Of a stretch of DNA of 64,000 bases, positions 39,300-50,250 are shown in pieces. The DNA is taken from the NCBI RefSeq assembly GCF_000312525.1, contig NZ_HE997451.1:33479-97478 (forward strand), given 5' to 3'. Both the position numbers and the translations under genes were made by a program. The stretch's first letter is position 1. Each line of letters starts with the position of its first letter. This stretch comes from Bartonella florencae. GTDB lineage: Bacteria > Pseudomonadota > Alphaproteobacteria > Rhizobiales > Rhizobiaceae. The notes beneath the pieces were generated by a model. It made no database searches. It worked only from the letters and a program-made list of their open reading frames with translations, and was not told where the DNA came from.

Positions 39300-40691
39300 G
39301 TGGAATCTTTTGACTTTGATTTATTTGTTATTGGAAGTGGTTCAGGTGGAGTGCGTGCAGCGCGCCTTGCTGGAGGGCTTGGTAAGCGTGTTGCTATAGC
39401 AGAAGAATATCGTATAGGGGGGACTTGTGTTATTCTCGGTTGTGTTCCCAAGAAATTGTATGTTTATGCCTCACAATATGCAAAGGAGTTTCGCAAAAGT
39501 GTTGGTTTTGGATGGGAATATGCGGATCTGGTTTTTAATTGGAAAAAACTGGTAGCGGCTAAAAATGAAGAAATAGCAAGATTAGAAGGACTGTATCGTA
39601 AAGGCTTAGAAAGTAATAATGTACGTATTTATGAAAGCCGAGCTGTTTTTGTTGATGAGCACACATTAGAGCTCTCAGCAACAGGTGAACGGGTAAGTGC
39701 AGAAAAAATTTTAATAGCGACGGGGGCAAAAATTGCGCCAAACACTGCAATAAGAGGGAGTGATTTATGCCTCACTTCCAATGAAATTTTTGACCTTGAA
39801 AAGCTTCCAAAATCAATAGTCATTGTTGGTGGTGGATATATTGGTGTTGAATTTGCTAATATTTTCCATGAATTAGGTGTAAAAACAACGCTTCTTCATC
39901 GTGGTGATTTAATTCTTCGTGGCTTTGACTATGATTTGCGAAAATTACTTCATGATGCAATGATTGAAAAAGGAATTTCTATCATTTATGGGGTAACAGT
40001 TTCCAAAGTTCAAGCGACAGGTGATTGTTATGATGCCGTTTTATCGAATGGACAAACAGTGAGTGCTGATCAGATTATGTTGGCTACGGGGCGTGTACCA
40101 AATATAACGGGTTTAGGTCTTGAGCGAGCTGGTATAAAAGTAAATGCCTCTGGTGCAATTGTTGTTGATGAAAGGATGACCACTAATGTCTCCCATATTT
40201 GGGCTGTTGGTGATGTAACAGGCCATATTCAATTGACACCTGTTGCGATCCATGATGCAATGTGTTTTGTTAAGACTGCATTTGAAAATACACCCACAAC
40301 GCCTGATTATGATTTGATTACGACAGCGGTTTTTTCACAGCCTGAGATTGGCACAGTGGGTCTTTCAGAAGAAGATGCGCTTCATCGTTATAAGCGTGTT
40401 GAGATTTATCGCACAGTTTTTCGTCCTATGCGCAATGTTCTTTCGGGAAGTTTAGAAAAAGTATTTATGAAGCTTGTTGTTGATGGTGAAAGCCGCATTG
40501 TCGTGGGAGCACATATTTTAGGAGAAAACGCTGGTGATATAGCGCAACTTATTGGTATAGCTCTTAAGGGAAAATTGACTAAGGATATCTTTGACGAAAC
40601 TATGGCAGTGCATCCAACAGTGGCAGAAGAACTGGTAACGATGTATAAACCAACTTATGTATATGAAAATAGGAAAAAAGTAGAAAATTGA
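39300..40691 (+). CDS. gor: Glutathione-disulfide reductase
   Basis: NADPH-dependent flavoenzyme that keeps glutathione reduced. 463 residues from GTG 39300 (AAGGGA upstream). FAD-binding GSGSGG lies near residue 12, redox cysteines at 43 and 48 in GGTCVILGCVPKK, the NADPH-binding GGGYIGVEFANIF near 178, and the catalytic C-terminal HPTVAEE near 442. The CVILGC spacing identifies glutathione reductase rather than lipoamide dehydrogenase. Confidence 0.95.
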   Translation: MESFDFDLFVIGSGSGGVRAARLAGGLGKRVAIAEEYRIGGTCVILGCVPKKLYVYASQYAKEFRKSVGFGWEYADLVFNWKKLVAAKNEEIARLEGLYRKGLESNNVRIYESRAVFVDEHTLELSATGERVSAEKILIATGAKIAPNTAIRGSDLCLTSNEIFDLEKLPKSIVIVGGGYIGVEFANIFHELGVKTTLLHRGDLILRGFDYDLRKLLHDAMIEKGISIIYGVTVSKVQATGDCYDAVLSNGQTVSADQIMLATGRVPNITGLGLERAGIKVNASGAIVVDERMTTNVSHIWAVGDVTGHIQLTPVAIHDAMCFVKTAFENTPTTPDYDLITTAVFSQPEIGTVGLSEEDALHRYKRVEIYRTVFRPMRNVLSGSLEKVFMKLVVDGESRIVVGAHILGENAGDIAQLIGIALKGKLTKDIFDETMAVHPTVAEELVTMYKPTYVYENRKKVEN

Positions 40692-40764
40692 ATAACATAT
40701 GTTATGTGGCAAGCGAAAATTTAGTACAGTAGGTATATATGCTTAAGCTCTGGAGAGAGTGTAA

Positions 40765-42144
40765 ATGATAAAAGAATGGACGCCTGATTCTTGGAGAACA
40801 AGACCAGTTAAACAAATTCCGGCTTATCCGGATAAATCTGTGTTAGCAGATGTTGAACGAAAACTACGGAGTTATCCTCCTTTGGTTTTTGCTGGGGAAG
40901 CACGTGATTTGAAAGATGAATTAGCTGCTGTTGCACAGGGGCAGGCTTTTTTATTACAAGGTGGGGATTGTGCAGAAAGCTTTGCAGAGCATGAAGCTGA
41001 TAATATTCGTGATTTCTTTCGTGTTGTTTTGCAAATGGCAATAGTTTTAACTTTTGGCAGTTCTAAGCCTGTTGTTAAAATTGGTCGTATTGCAGGACAA
41101 TTTGCAAAGCCACGCTCTTCAGATATGGAAAACAAAGAAGGGATTGAGCTTCCTTCTTATCGGGGGGATATTATTAATGACATTGAATTTAAGGCAAATT
41201 CTCGTATTCCTGATCCGCAACGAATGTCCATGGCTTATCGCCAATCTGCTGCAACGCTGAATCTTTTGCGTGCTTTTTCACAGGGAGGTTATGCCAATTT
41301 AGAAAATGTTCATGCTTGGATGTTGAGTTTTGTTTCTAACAGTCCTCAAGGTGAGCGTTATGAGTTGTTGGCAGAGCGTATTTCTGAAACGATTGATTTT
41401 ATGCGTTCGATAGGGATTACATCTAAAACAAATTCTTCGTTACGTGAAACATCTTTTTATACCAGTCATGAAGCTCTTTTGCTTGGTTATGAAGAGGCTT
41501 TGACACGAATTGATTCAACTTCTGGAGATTGGTATGCAACATCTGGTCACATGTTATGGATTGGTGATCGTACCCGTCAGATTGATCATGCTCACGTTGA
41601 ATATTGCCGCGGTATCAAAAATCCCCTTGGATTAAAATGTGGTCCTTCCATTGAACCTGATGAGCTTTTAAGATTGATTGATATTTTAAATCCTGAAAAC
41701 GAATTGGGACGGTTAACACTCATTACGCGTTTTGGTTATGATAAGGTAGAAGATTATTTGCCTAAATTGATCCGTGCAGTTGAGCGTGAAAAGCGCAATG
41801 TTATATGGTCATGTGATCCAATGCATGGCAATACAGTTACTGTAAATGGCTATAAAACACGCCCCTTTGATTATGTTTTAAAAGAAGTAGAAAAATTCTT
41901 TTCCATTCATTATGGAGAAGGAACTTATCCGGGGGGTATCCATATTGAAATGACTGGTCGTGATGTAACTGAATGTACAGGTGGGGCGCATGCTATTTCT
42001 GTAGAAGATTTGTCTGATCGCTATCATACCCAGTGTGATCCGCGATTAAATGCAGATCAGGCACTAGAATTAGCTTTTCTTGTTGCGGAACTTCTTAAGA
42101 GAAATCGTCATACTGATTTATCGGCTCTCGCTGCAAATGCTTAG
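40765..42144 (+). CDS. 3-deoxy-7-phosphoheptulonate synthase, class II
   Basis: First step of the shikimate pathway: condenses phosphoenolpyruvate and erythrose-4-phosphate. The plant-like class II enzyme of 459 residues shows [12 protein letters not shown] near residue 72, [14 protein letters not shown] near 108, the [13 protein letters not shown] stretch near 271 and [10 protein letters not shown] near 352 (metal and substrate ligands). GGAGAGAG precedes the ATG. It follows gor by 73 bases, probably by chance of neighbourhood. Confidence 0.96.
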   Translation: MIKEWTPDSWRTRPVKQIPAYPDKSVLADVERKLRSYPPLVFAGEARDLKDELAAVAQGQAFLLQGGDCAESFAEHEADNIRDFFRVVLQMAIVLTFGSSKPVVKIGRIAGQFAKPRSSDMENKEGIELPSYRGDIINDIEFKANSRIPDPQRMSMAYRQSAATLNLLRAFSQGGYANLENVHAWMLSFVSNSPQGERYELLAERISETIDFMRSIGITSKTNSSLRETSFYTSHEALLLGYEEALTRIDSTSGDWYATSGHMLWIGDRTRQIDHAHVEYCRGIKNPLGLKCGPSIEPDELLRLIDILNPENELGRLTLITRFGYDKVEDYLPKLIRAVEREKRNVIWSCDPMHGNTVTVNGYKTRPFDYVLKEVEKFFSIHYGEGTYPGGIHIEMTGRDVTECTGGAHAISVEDLSDRYHTQCDPRLNADQALELAFLVAELLKRNRHTDLSALAANA

Positions 42145-42269
42145 AAAAAATGGCATAACATTTTTTATTTGAGCTATTTATGGGAGAAGAGATTTTTCTG
42201 CAAAAGGGACATTTATGATGGTTACAACAGAGTTATGCTCATCAAATAGATGGAGTGATACAAAGGCTT

Positions 42270-43931
42270 ATGAAAAATGATTTTCGGGTAGAAGTTGCTC
42301 AATTAAATCCTGTTGTTGGTGATATTGAGGGAAATTTTTCTCTTGTTTTAATGGCGTATCAGAAAGCCAAAGAAGAAGGAGCTGATCTTGTTTTATTCAC
42401 GGAGCTTTTTATATCTGCTTATCCAACAGAAGATCTTGTTCTAAAATCCGCTTTTATCAAAACATGTGAAGATGCTGTTAAAAAGTTAGCAAAGATAACA
42501 ATTGGCGGACCAGGAATTGTTATTGGCCTTCCTGTAAGGCGTAATAATAGTATTTACAATGCTGCTATGCTTCTTAATGAAGGACAAATCATTGCTGAAA
42601 GCTTGAAGTTTGATTTACCTAATTATGCTGAATTTGACGAAAAGCGACTATTTTCTCCCGGACCACGTCCCGAGCCGATTAATTATCATGGGATAAAATT
42701 AGGAATAGTGATTTGTGAAGATATTTGGAATGATTTCTCTCTTTGTGCAGAGTTGAAGGATAAAGGGGCTGAAATGATTCTGGTTCTTAATGGATCTCCC
42801 TATCATCGTAATAAAACACTCAAACGGATAGAAGTTGTTCGTGGGCATGCACTTCAATCTGGTATACCCATTATTTATGCAAATCAAGTAGGTGGTCAGG
42901 ATGAGCTGGTTTTTGATGGAGGATCTTTTGCGTTAAATGGAAAAGGCAAAATGGTATTTCAAATGAAACATTTTGAAAGCCATATTTCTGTAAGTCATTG
43001 GCAAAAAAAAACAACAGGATGGCAATGTATTTCGGGAGCAAATGAAAACCTTTTAACGGATTTAGCGGCTGATTATCAAGCTTGTGTTTTGGGGTTGAGA
43101 GATTACGTTAATAAAAATCGCTTTAAGAATGTTATTCTTGGTCTTTCAGGAGGAATTGATTCAGCTCTTTGTACAGCAATGGCGGTGGATGCTCTTGGTG
43201 CTGAGAGGGTTTACACCGTAATGATGCCTTATCATTATACTTCGCAAGAATCGTTGAACGATGCTAAAGAATGCGCACATCTTTTAGGATGTCGTTATGA
43301 AGTGATAGCGATTGAGCAAGCTGTTGAGGCTTTTTTAAATATAACATCGCCTCTTTTTTCAAGCTTGCCATCTGATGTGACAGAGGAAAATCTTCAAAGT
43401 CGCATACGTGGCACTCTCTTGATGGCGCTTTCAAATAAATTTGGCTCCATGGTGGTGACAACAGGCAATAAATCCGAGATGGCTGTAGGATATGCAACAC
43501 TTTATGGTGATATGAATGGAGGTTTTAATCCTCTTAAAGACATTTATAAAACCCAAGTCTATGCATTGGCTGAGTGGCGCAACAAAAATCACTTGCATGA
43601 TTTAAAAGGTCCAGAGGGAATTGTAATCCCAGCTAATATTATAGCAAAAGCACCTTCTGCGGAGCTGCGGGAAAATCAAAAAGATGAAGATTCTCTTCCT
43701 CCTTATCCTATCCTAGATGATATTTTGCAATCTCTTGTAGAAAATGACATGAGTATTTGTGATATTGTTCAACGTGGGTATTCACGGAAAACTGTTGAGA
43801 AAATTGAACAGCTTCTTTATGTTGCTGAATATAAGAGGCGACAATCTGCACCTGGTGTAAAAATCAGTTACAAGAATTTCGGACGCGATCGTCGTTATCC
43901 TATTGTCAATTATTTTCGCGATAAAATTTGA
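42270..43931 (+). CDS. nadE: Glutamine-dependent NAD+ synthetase
   Basis: Makes NAD+ from deamido-NAD+. The N-terminal nitrilase-fold glutaminase domain has the triad Glu45, Lys113 and Cys149 ([27 protein letters not shown]). The C-terminal synthetase domain has the P-loop LSGGIDSAL near residue 291 and [20 protein letters not shown] near 396. 553 residues from ATG 42270; the frame opens at GTG 42255, so five more residues are possible. Ends 11 bases before the second gltX. Confidence 0.96.
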   Translation: MKNDFRVEVAQLNPVVGDIEGNFSLVLMAYQKAKEEGADLVLFTELFISAYPTEDLVLKSAFIKTCEDAVKKLAKITIGGPGIVIGLPVRRNNSIYNAAMLLNEGQIIAESLKFDLPNYAEFDEKRLFSPGPRPEPINYHGIKLGIVICEDIWNDFSLCAELKDKGAEMILVLNGSPYHRNKTLKRIEVVRGHALQSGIPIIYANQVGGQDELVFDGGSFALNGKGKMVFQMKHFESHISVSHWQKKTTGWQCISGANENLLTDLAADYQACVLGLRDYVNKNRFKNVILGLSGGIDSALCTAMAVDALGAERVYTVMMPYHYTSQESLNDAKECAHLLGCRYEVIAIEQAVEAFLNITSPLFSSLPSDVTEENLQSRIRGTLLMALSNKFGSMVVTTGNKSEMAVGYATLYGDMNGGFNPLKDIYKTQVYALAEWRNKNHLHDLKGPEGIVIPANIIAKAPSAELRENQKDEDSLPPYPILDDILQSLVENDMSICDIVQRGYSRKTVEKIEQLLYVAEYKRRQSAPGVKISYKNFGRDRRYPIVNYFRDKI

Positions 43932-43942
43932 GTATTTTTTTT

Positions 43943-45322
43943 ATGGTTAAAGTTCGTTTTGCTCCTTCTCCAACAGGTTATATTCATATTGGTAATATCC
44001 GTAGTGCGCTTTTCAATTGGCTTTATGCGCGGGCGTATAAGGGGGAATTTATTTTGCGCTATGATGATACAGATATTGAGCGTTCTAAACAGGAATATAT
44101 CGATGCTATTGCTGTTGACCTTGAATGGCTTGGTATTAAACCAGATGCAATTTATTACCAATCTAAGCGATTTAATCGATATGATGAAGCGGCAGAAATT
44201 CTTAAACAACGTGGTCTGCTTTATCCCTGTTATGAGACAGCGGAAGAATTAGAGCGGCGTCGTAAAATCCAACTTTCACGCAAACTGCCTCCCATTTATG
44301 ACCGTGCAGCATTAAAGTTGACAGCAGAAGAGAAAAAAAACTTTGAATCACAAGGTCGCAAACCCCATTGGCGTTTTCTTCTTCCTAATTTTGAAAATAA
44401 TCCTTTACAAACAAAGCGAACAGAAGTTTGCTGGAATGATGCTATAAAAGGAAAGCAGACGATTGATTTGTCTTCTCTTTCAGATCCTGTTCTTATTCGT
44501 GAAGATGGAACCTATCTTTATACATTACCGTCTGTTGTGGATGATGTAGATATGGCCATTACACATATTATTCGTGGAGATGATCATATTACAAATACAG
44601 GTGCTCAGATTGCTCTTTTTAAAGCTCTTGGTGCAGAATTACCGGTTTTTGGTCACACCAATTTATTGGCGACAGTTTTAGGAAAAGGATTTTCAAAACG
44701 TGACAATGATCTTTCTATTCGTTCTCTACGGGAAGAAGGGTTTGAATCAATGGCTGTTCAGTGTCTTGCTGTTTTAATTGGGACATCGCAAAATGTACAT
44801 CCCTATCCTGATCAAGCAGCTCTTTTAGAGCATTTTAATCTGCAAGATACGTCAAGATCGGTTGCAAAATTTGATACAGCGGATCTTTTTGCTTTGAACA
44901 GTCATCTTGTTCATGAATTAACCTATGCAGAGGTTAAGACACGACTTGAAAATCTTTCTATTGAAGGAGAAAAAGCAGAATATTTTTGGAATACGGTAAG
45001 AAGCAATATTGATAAAGTCAATGATGCTGTCTTGTGGTGGAAAATTATTCATGATGAACAAAGCTTTGATACAGTGGATCTTGAAGATCGTGCATTTGTG
45101 TGTCAGTCACTCAATGTTTTGCCTGAAGGTGCATTAAATGAAGAAAGTTGGAAAGTTTGGACGACGGCATTAAAAGAAAAAACAGATCGTAGAGGGAAAG
45201 CTTTATTTATGCCGTTACGCCAAGCACTTACAGGGATGGATCATGGACCTGAAATGGGAAAAATTTTACAACTTTTAGGACGTGAAAAAGTTATCGAAAG
45301 ATTATCTCCACAAAGCGAATAA
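43943..45322 (+). CDS. gltX: Glutamyl-tRNA synthetase (second)
   Basis: Second class Ic synthetase, 459 residues from ATG 43943. [21 protein letters not shown] carries the HIGH motif as HIGN, and GFSKRDND near residue 252 is a degenerate KMSKS equivalent. It is clearly different from the copy at 33496, so not a recent duplication. In organisms with GatCAB, one of two GltX enzymes often mischarges tRNA-Gln. The frame also opens at TTG 43928, overlapping the nadE stop; no good ribosome-binding site decides between them. Confidence 0.95.
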   Translation: MVKVRFAPSPTGYIHIGNIRSALFNWLYARAYKGEFILRYDDTDIERSKQEYIDAIAVDLEWLGIKPDAIYYQSKRFNRYDEAAEILKQRGLLYPCYETAEELERRRKIQLSRKLPPIYDRAALKLTAEEKKNFESQGRKPHWRFLLPNFENNPLQTKRTEVCWNDAIKGKQTIDLSSLSDPVLIREDGTYLYTLPSVVDDVDMAITHIIRGDDHITNTGAQIALFKALGAELPVFGHTNLLATVLGKGFSKRDNDLSIRSLREEGFESMAVQCLAVLIGTSQNVHPYPDQAALLEHFNLQDTSRSVAKFDTADLFALNSHLVHELTYAEVKTRLENLSIEGEKAEYFWNTVRSNIDKVNDAVLWWKIIHDEQSFDTVDLEDRAFVCQSLNVLPEGALNEESWKVWTTALKEKTDRRGKALFMPLRQALTGMDHGPEMGKILQLLGREKVIERLSPQSE

Positions 45323-45383
45323 AAGTAATGTTTTCAAAATGCTTTATCTATTTTTGCATTCTCTACAATAGTAGGCTTTTAGT

Positions 45384-46799
45384 TTAATTACGGGTTTTTA
45401 TGAGCATAAATGCTGGGACATCATTGCCGAATCCAAGTGGAGAGGCCTCTTTATTTTTTCGAGAGTGGTGTTGTTGTGATGGTTTTATTTTATTATTTAC
45501 GGTTGGAGCATAATTTGCTTTATCATCTTTTAAGCATTTTTTATTCTGTGCTATATGCTCTCTTTGAGTAGCTTTCTTTAACGGTTTTTGATATTTTTTC
45601 TTTAAAACGATATCATCTTCTTGATCATCGTTCGTTAGAGTAGAGAGATCTCCATTGAGCCATTCAAGTTTTTCGTTGCTTATTTCCTCAATGGCACTAA
45701 TATATTTTTGGTCAGCTTTTGTAACGATAGTAAAAGCTTTTCCGCTACGATTTGCACGTCCTGTCCGGCCAATACGATGAATATAGTCTTCAGCATGTGT
45801 CGGAACATCATAGTTGAAAACATGGCTTACAGCTGGGATATCCAGTCCACGGGCAGCAACATCAGAAGCAACAAGAAGTTTAAGTTTATTATTTTTAAAA
45901 TCAGTTAACGTGTTTGTGCGCGAATATTGATCCATATCTCCATGAAGTGCACCTACACTAAAATTATGTCTTACCAGTGACCTAAAGAGTTCAGAGATAT
46001 CTCTCTTTCGATTACAAAAAATAATAGCATTTTTAAGCTCACTGCCTTCATTGTGAATAAGTTCTCGCAAGACAGCTCTTTTATCCCATGACTTATTCCC
46101 AGATTTGACAAGTCGTTGTGTAATTGTGCTGGCTGTTGAGGAGGCTTTTGTAACTTCAACAGAGACTGGAGAATGTAAAAATTGCTTTGTTAATTTGGTG
46201 ATTTCTGGCGCCATTGTTGCAGAAAAGAACAAAGTTTGACGCGTAAAAGGAGTGAGTTTACAGATACGCTCAATATCAGGAATAAATCCCATATCCAACA
46301 TACGATCAGCTTCATCAATCACAAGAATTTCAACTCCCATCAGGAGCAACTTACCGCGTTCAAAATGATCGAGAAGACGTCCTGGTGTTGCTATAAGAAC
46401 ATCAGCTCCTCTTTCAAGTTTACGATCTTGCTGTTCAAAAGACACCCCACCAATCAAAAGTGCAACATTTAAACGATGATTTATTCCATACTTATCAAAA
46501 TTTTCTTCAACTTGTGCTGCAAGTTCTCGTGTTGGTTCTAGTATAAGGGTACGTGGCATTCGTGCTCTTGCACGGCCCTTTTCAAGAAGTGTGAGCATAG
46601 GTAAAACGAAAGAAGCTGTTTTTCCCGTTCCTGTTTGAGCAATTCCCAAAACATCTTTTTTTTGTAGTACATGAGGAATTGTCCCACTCTGAATAGGCGT
46701 TGGAACTGTATATCCGGCCGATTTTATGGCTTTAATAACCTTCTCGGAAAGCCCTAAATCATCAAAACTATTTAAAGGTGGTATCATTTTTTTTATCAA
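45384..46799 (-). CDS. DEAD-box RNA helicase (RhlE-like)
   Basis: ATP-dependent RNA helicase, 471 residues, probably acting in ribosome assembly or mRNA turnover. Q motif near residues 31-38 (PTPIQ), motif I AQTGTGKT at 54-61, motif II DEAD near 157, motif III SAT near 189 and motif VI HRIGRTGRA near 338 are all present. The C-terminal 90 residues are Lys/Gln-rich and disordered-looking, as in RhlE. Convergent with gltX2. ATG 46787 is an alternative start. Confidence 0.95.
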   Translation of the reverse strand: MIKKMIPPLNSFDDLGLSEKVIKAIKSAGYTVPTPIQSGTIPHVLQKKDVLGIAQTGTGKTASFVLPMLTLLEKGRARARMPRTLILEPTRELAAQVEENFDKYGINHRLNVALLIGGVSFEQQDRKLERGADVLIATPGRLLDHFERGKLLLMGVEILVIDEADRMLDMGFIPDIERICKLTPFTRQTLFFSATMAPEITKLTKQFLHSPVSVEVTKASSTASTITQRLVKSGNKSWDKRAVLRELIHNEGSELKNAIIFCNRKRDISELFRSLVRHNFSVGALHGDMDQYSRTNTLTDFKNNKLKLLVASDVAARGLDIPAVSHVFNYDVPTHAEDYIHRIGRTGRANRSGKAFTIVTKADQKYISAIEEISNEKLEWLNGDLSTLTNDDQEDDIVLKKKYQKPLKKATQREHIAQNKKCLKDDKANYAPTVNNKIKPSQQHHSRKNKEASPLGFGNDVPAFMLIKTRN

Positions 46800-46936
46800 T
46801 TGCTCTACGATTTTAATTTCTCTTTCTAAACCATTTTTAAAGTTAAGTATTTTAAACCATTTTTAGAGGGGTAAGGCGGCTTCATAAAAAAGTCAACTAT
46901 AACAGCCATATACGCATAGAAAACATAATACAATAA

Positions 46937-47710
46937 TTAATAGCGAAATTGTTCTGATAAAATACGTTCATCCCATGAATGGTTAGAGTCAAAAAGGATT
47001 GAGGCTGTCAATTCCGTTGCTGTTGAAATGGTCACTGAATGGACAGATTTAACTTCAACATTATCTGCTGCAGCATTGACAGGGCGTTTGTCTGATTCGA
47101 GCATGTCAAAACTTACGGTTGCCGTATTGGGAAGCAATGCTCCATGCCAACGTCTTGGACGAAAGGGACTAACGGGAGTAAGTGCCATAAGAGGAGCCAT
47201 AAGGGGGAGAATAGGCCCTTGTGCTGATAAATTATATGCAGTAGATCCTGCTGGTGTGGCAACAAGGATACCATCGCAGCTTAATTGTTCCATACGTACA
47301 TTGCCATCAATGCTAATGCGGATTTTTGCTGCTTGATAAGATTGGCGAAAGAGAGAAACTTCATTGATTGCTAGTGCTTCAATAGTCCCTTGACATGCAG
47401 CTTCTGCAATCATGCGTAAGGGATGAATTTCTTTTTTATGCGCAGCAGCAATACGATTTGGCAATTTCTTTTCATGAAATTCATTCATAAGAAATCCTAC
47501 AGAACCTTGATTCATGCCATAAATAGGTTTTCCTATGTTCATAACGTCTCGAACTGTTTGTAACATTGTTCCGTCGCCACCGATTGCAATAACAACGTCT
47601 GCCTCTTCCAGAGAAGAATGACCATAAACAGCAATTAATTTATGAGTCGCTTTAAGAGCTTCTTCAGTTTCTGCAGAAATAAAATGAAAGCGGTCTGGTA
47701 ATGTAATCAT
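46937..47710 (-). CDS. nadK: NAD kinase
   Basis: Phosphorylates NAD+ to NADP+. 257 residues with the diagnostic GGDGTML loop at 44-50, GSVGFLMNE near 69, and the TPAGSTAYNLSAQGPILP stretch near 156. AGGAT lies 8 bases before the ATG. With nadE 3 kb away, two NAD(P) genes are near each other but on opposite strands, so not in one operon. Confidence 0.97.
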   Translation of the reverse strand: MITLPDRFHFISAETEEALKATHKLIAVYGHSSLEEADVVIAIGGDGTMLQTVRDVMNIGKPIYGMNQGSVGFLMNEFHEKKLPNRIAAAHKKEIHPLRMIAEAACQGTIEALAINEVSLFRQSYQAAKIRISIDGNVRMEQLSCDGILVATPAGSTAYNLSAQGPILPLMAPLMALTPVSPFRPRRWHGALLPNTATVSFDMLESDKRPVNAAADNVEVKSVHSVTISTATELTASILFDSNHSWDERILSEQFRY

Positions 47711-47969
47711 TAAAAATTATCCTGATATTCATGACTTATCTTTTAGCTTATTTAGGAGAAGTTTTGAAGCTGTATATGTAAAAGCATTTTTGTAAGAAAA
47801 AGCATTATGTGCGAAAATTAATCTGTTTAAAGCAATGTATCATAGAATGATAGAACAAGGGATTGAACAGTAGTATAAAGCTATGAATGCATATTTTTTT
47901 TAAAAGAATGATAATTCGTCATTGAAGCTGAGAGTATGATCAGTTAAAAAGCAACTGTTTAAATTATAA

Positions 47970-48046
<77 letters not shown>

Positions 48047-48656
48047 AACTTTTCAATTCCACCTCGTGTCATTTTTTATAACCATCTTATCTGCTCTCTT
48101 GTATCATAATAACATTGATACAGAAAAAGCTATAATCTCATACATGTGATTGGGGATGACTTTACGATCTTATATTCACAATACAATAATGTGAACCAAT
48201 CATTTCTTAATTGTTTATATCTACAGTATTAAAATATGCATTTTATTATTTGAATTTATTTTTAAATATCGTTAAATTATAACTAAGATACTATTTTGTA
48301 TGATGTTCCAATAGCGTAATTTTTATTGATATTTAAAATATTTGAATTTACCACACTTTCTTATTATCATTATTATCGAGAGGGGGGTATGATGCAAAAA
48401 GTACAAATGGATTCTGCAAATAATAACAAACTGGATATTGCTTCGAGTTGAGGAAGTGTGGATAAAAAATTCTCTCATAAAATGATCTATTTAAAAGGCA
48501 AGTTATTGATTTTGTTATTAATAAATTAAAAAAATGTACAGAGTTCATTTTTCTAATGGGTTTTAATTTTTCTCAAGGAGTCGCTATAGCGTTTTTATTT
48601 TATGGATTAAGGCCAATAATACCAGATATTATATTTAAATTAAATGAAAGAAAATT
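48047..48656. other. Gap between tRNA-Arg and hutH
   Basis: 610 AT-rich bases. No integrase or other recognisable gene. The only structured item is a 34-codon frame at its right end (48556-48660), annotated separately. A 66-codon minus frame at 48348-48548 has no ribosome-binding site and is likely noise. Confidence 0.5.
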
Positions 48657-48660
48657 ATGA
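48556..48660 (+). CDS. Possible 34-residue peptide coupled to hutH
   Basis: Short frame from ATG 48556 to TGA 48660 whose stop overlaps the hutH start as ATGA, the arrangement used for translational coupling. The peptide has a hydrophobic middle ([10 protein letters not shown]) and charged C-terminus. There is no strong ribosome-binding site before it, but hutH also lacks one of its own (only GAAAG), which makes coupling attractive. It could equally be the 3' remnant of a lost upstream gene. Confidence 0.35.
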   Translation: MGFNFSQGVAIAFLFYGLRPIIPDIIFKLNERKL

Positions 48661-50195
48661 CTATTCTACTAAAACCGGGTGAGGCAACACTGAGCGAACT
48701 TGAGGCTGTTTATTTCAATGGTAAAGTAAGTAAACTTCATAGTGATATGCATTTAGCTATCAGAAAGGGAGCAGAACGTATTGCTGAAATTTCTGCTGGA
48801 AGTGAACCAGTTTATGGCATCAATACTGGTTTTGGTAAATTAGCTTCAATTAAGATTGATGCAAGCGATGTAACTATTTTACAGAGAAATCTTATTTTGT
48901 CACATTGTTGTGGTGTAGGAGAACCTTTATCTGAAAATATTGTGCGTTTGATAATGACTTTAAAGCTTCTTTCTTTAGGCCGAGGAGCTTCTGGTGTTCG
49001 TTTAGAGTTAGTGCATTTACTGGAAAATATGCTTTTAAGAGGGGTTATTCCGGTCATTCCTGAAAAGGGATCTGTTGGTGCATCAGGTGATCTTGCTCCA
49101 CTTGCTCATATGGCGGCTGTTATGATGGGAGAAGGAGAAGCGTTTTTTCAAAATATTCGTATGAGTGGAGCGCTTGCTTTAGAAAAAGCGGGATTGTCCC
49201 CTATTATTTTAGAGGCAAAAGAAGGTCTAGCTCTTATTAATGGCACTCAAACATCAACAGCACTTGCACTTGCCGGTCTTTTTCGAGCTTATCGGGCATT
49301 ATGTGGTGGATTGTTGGCAGGGGCTTTAACGACAGATGCTATTATGGGATCAACGGCGCCATTTCATCCTGATATTCATATTTTACGAGGCCATTATGGG
49401 CAGATTGTCGTATCGAAAACATTAGAAGAGCTTTTAAAGGATTCAGAAATTCGTGTAGCACATTTACGGGGTGATGAGCGTGTACAAGATCCTTATTGTA
49501 TACGTTGCCAGCCACAGGTTATGGGGGCATGTTTTGATATTTTGCTAGCAGCAGCAAAAACACTGATTATTGAAGCAAATGCTGTTACAGATAATCCATT
49601 GATTTTAAGGAATGGTGAGGTTGTATCAGGTGGCAATTTTCATGCTGAGCCTGTAGCCTTTGCTGCTGATCAGATTGCTCTTGCTTTGTGTGAAATAGGC
49701 TCTATTTCTCAACGACGTATTGCTCTTATGGTTGATCCAGCAGTTTCTTATGGTCTTCCAGCTTTTTTAGCGCACAATGCAGGTCTTAATTCAGGTTTTA
49801 TGATCGCTGAAGTAACAGCAGCAGCTTTGATGTCTGAAAATAAGCAAATGGCTCATCCTGCTTCTGTTGATTCAACACCAACTTCAGCCAATCAAGAAGA
49901 TCATGTTTCAATGGCTTGCCATGGAGCTCGTCGGTTATTGGTAATGAGCGAAAACCTTTTTATAATTATTGGCATTGAAACGCTTATTGCCGCACAAGGA
50001 ATTGAATATCGTGCACCTTTAAAAACAAGTACTCTTTTGCAGTCTGTTATAGAATGTTTACGCAAAAATGTTGCTTCTCTTAAGGAAGATCGCTATCTAG
50101 CTTCAGATCTTCATACAGGACATATGCTCGTGCGTGAAGGGGAATTATTATCTGTTTTACCAAAAACAATTTTTCCTCCACTAGAATCTAAATAA
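48657..50195 (+). CDS. hutH: Histidine ammonia-lyase
   Basis: Deaminates L-histidine to urocanate and ammonia. 512 residues with the Ala142-Ser143-Gly144 triad ([14 protein letters not shown]) that cyclises to the MIO cofactor, and GINTGFG near residue 59 supplying the catalytic Tyr region. All key segments are intact. No hutU, hutI or hutG is in the window, so the fate of urocanate is not evident. An amino-acid permease gene follows 1.2 kb downstream and a clear terminator lies right after hutH. Confidence 0.96.
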   Translation: MTILLKPGEATLSELEAVYFNGKVSKLHSDMHLAIRKGAERIAEISAGSEPVYGINTGFGKLASIKIDASDVTILQRNLILSHCCGVGEPLSENIVRLIMTLKLLSLGRGASGVRLELVHLLENMLLRGVIPVIPEKGSVGASGDLAPLAHMAAVMMGEGEAFFQNIRMSGALALEKAGLSPIILEAKEGLALINGTQTSTALALAGLFRAYRALCGGLLAGALTTDAIMGSTAPFHPDIHILRGHYGQIVVSKTLEELLKDSEIRVAHLRGDERVQDPYCIRCQPQVMGACFDILLAAAKTLIIEANAVTDNPLILRNGEVVSGGNFHAEPVAFAADQIALALCEIGSISQRRIALMVDPAVSYGLPAFLAHNAGLNSGFMIAEVTAAALMSENKQMAHPASVDSTPTSANQEDHVSMACHGARRLLVMSENLFIIIGIETLIAAQGIEYRAPLKTSTLLQSVIECLRKNVASLKEDRYLASDLHTGHMLVREGELLSVLPKTIFPPLESK

Positions 50196-50221
50196 TATTT
50201 ATTTTGAGTTTAAGAGAAAAG

Positions 50222-50250
50222 AAGAAACCTAATTAATTAGGTTTCTTTAT
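50222..50250 (+). terminator. Terminator after hutH
   Basis: AAGAAACCTAATT (50222-50234) followed directly by AATTAGGTTTCTT (50235-50247) is a 26-base perfect palindrome, 26 bases after the hutH stop. In RNA the central AATT would form the loop. The T-rich 3' arm is followed by TAT. Confidence 0.7.
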
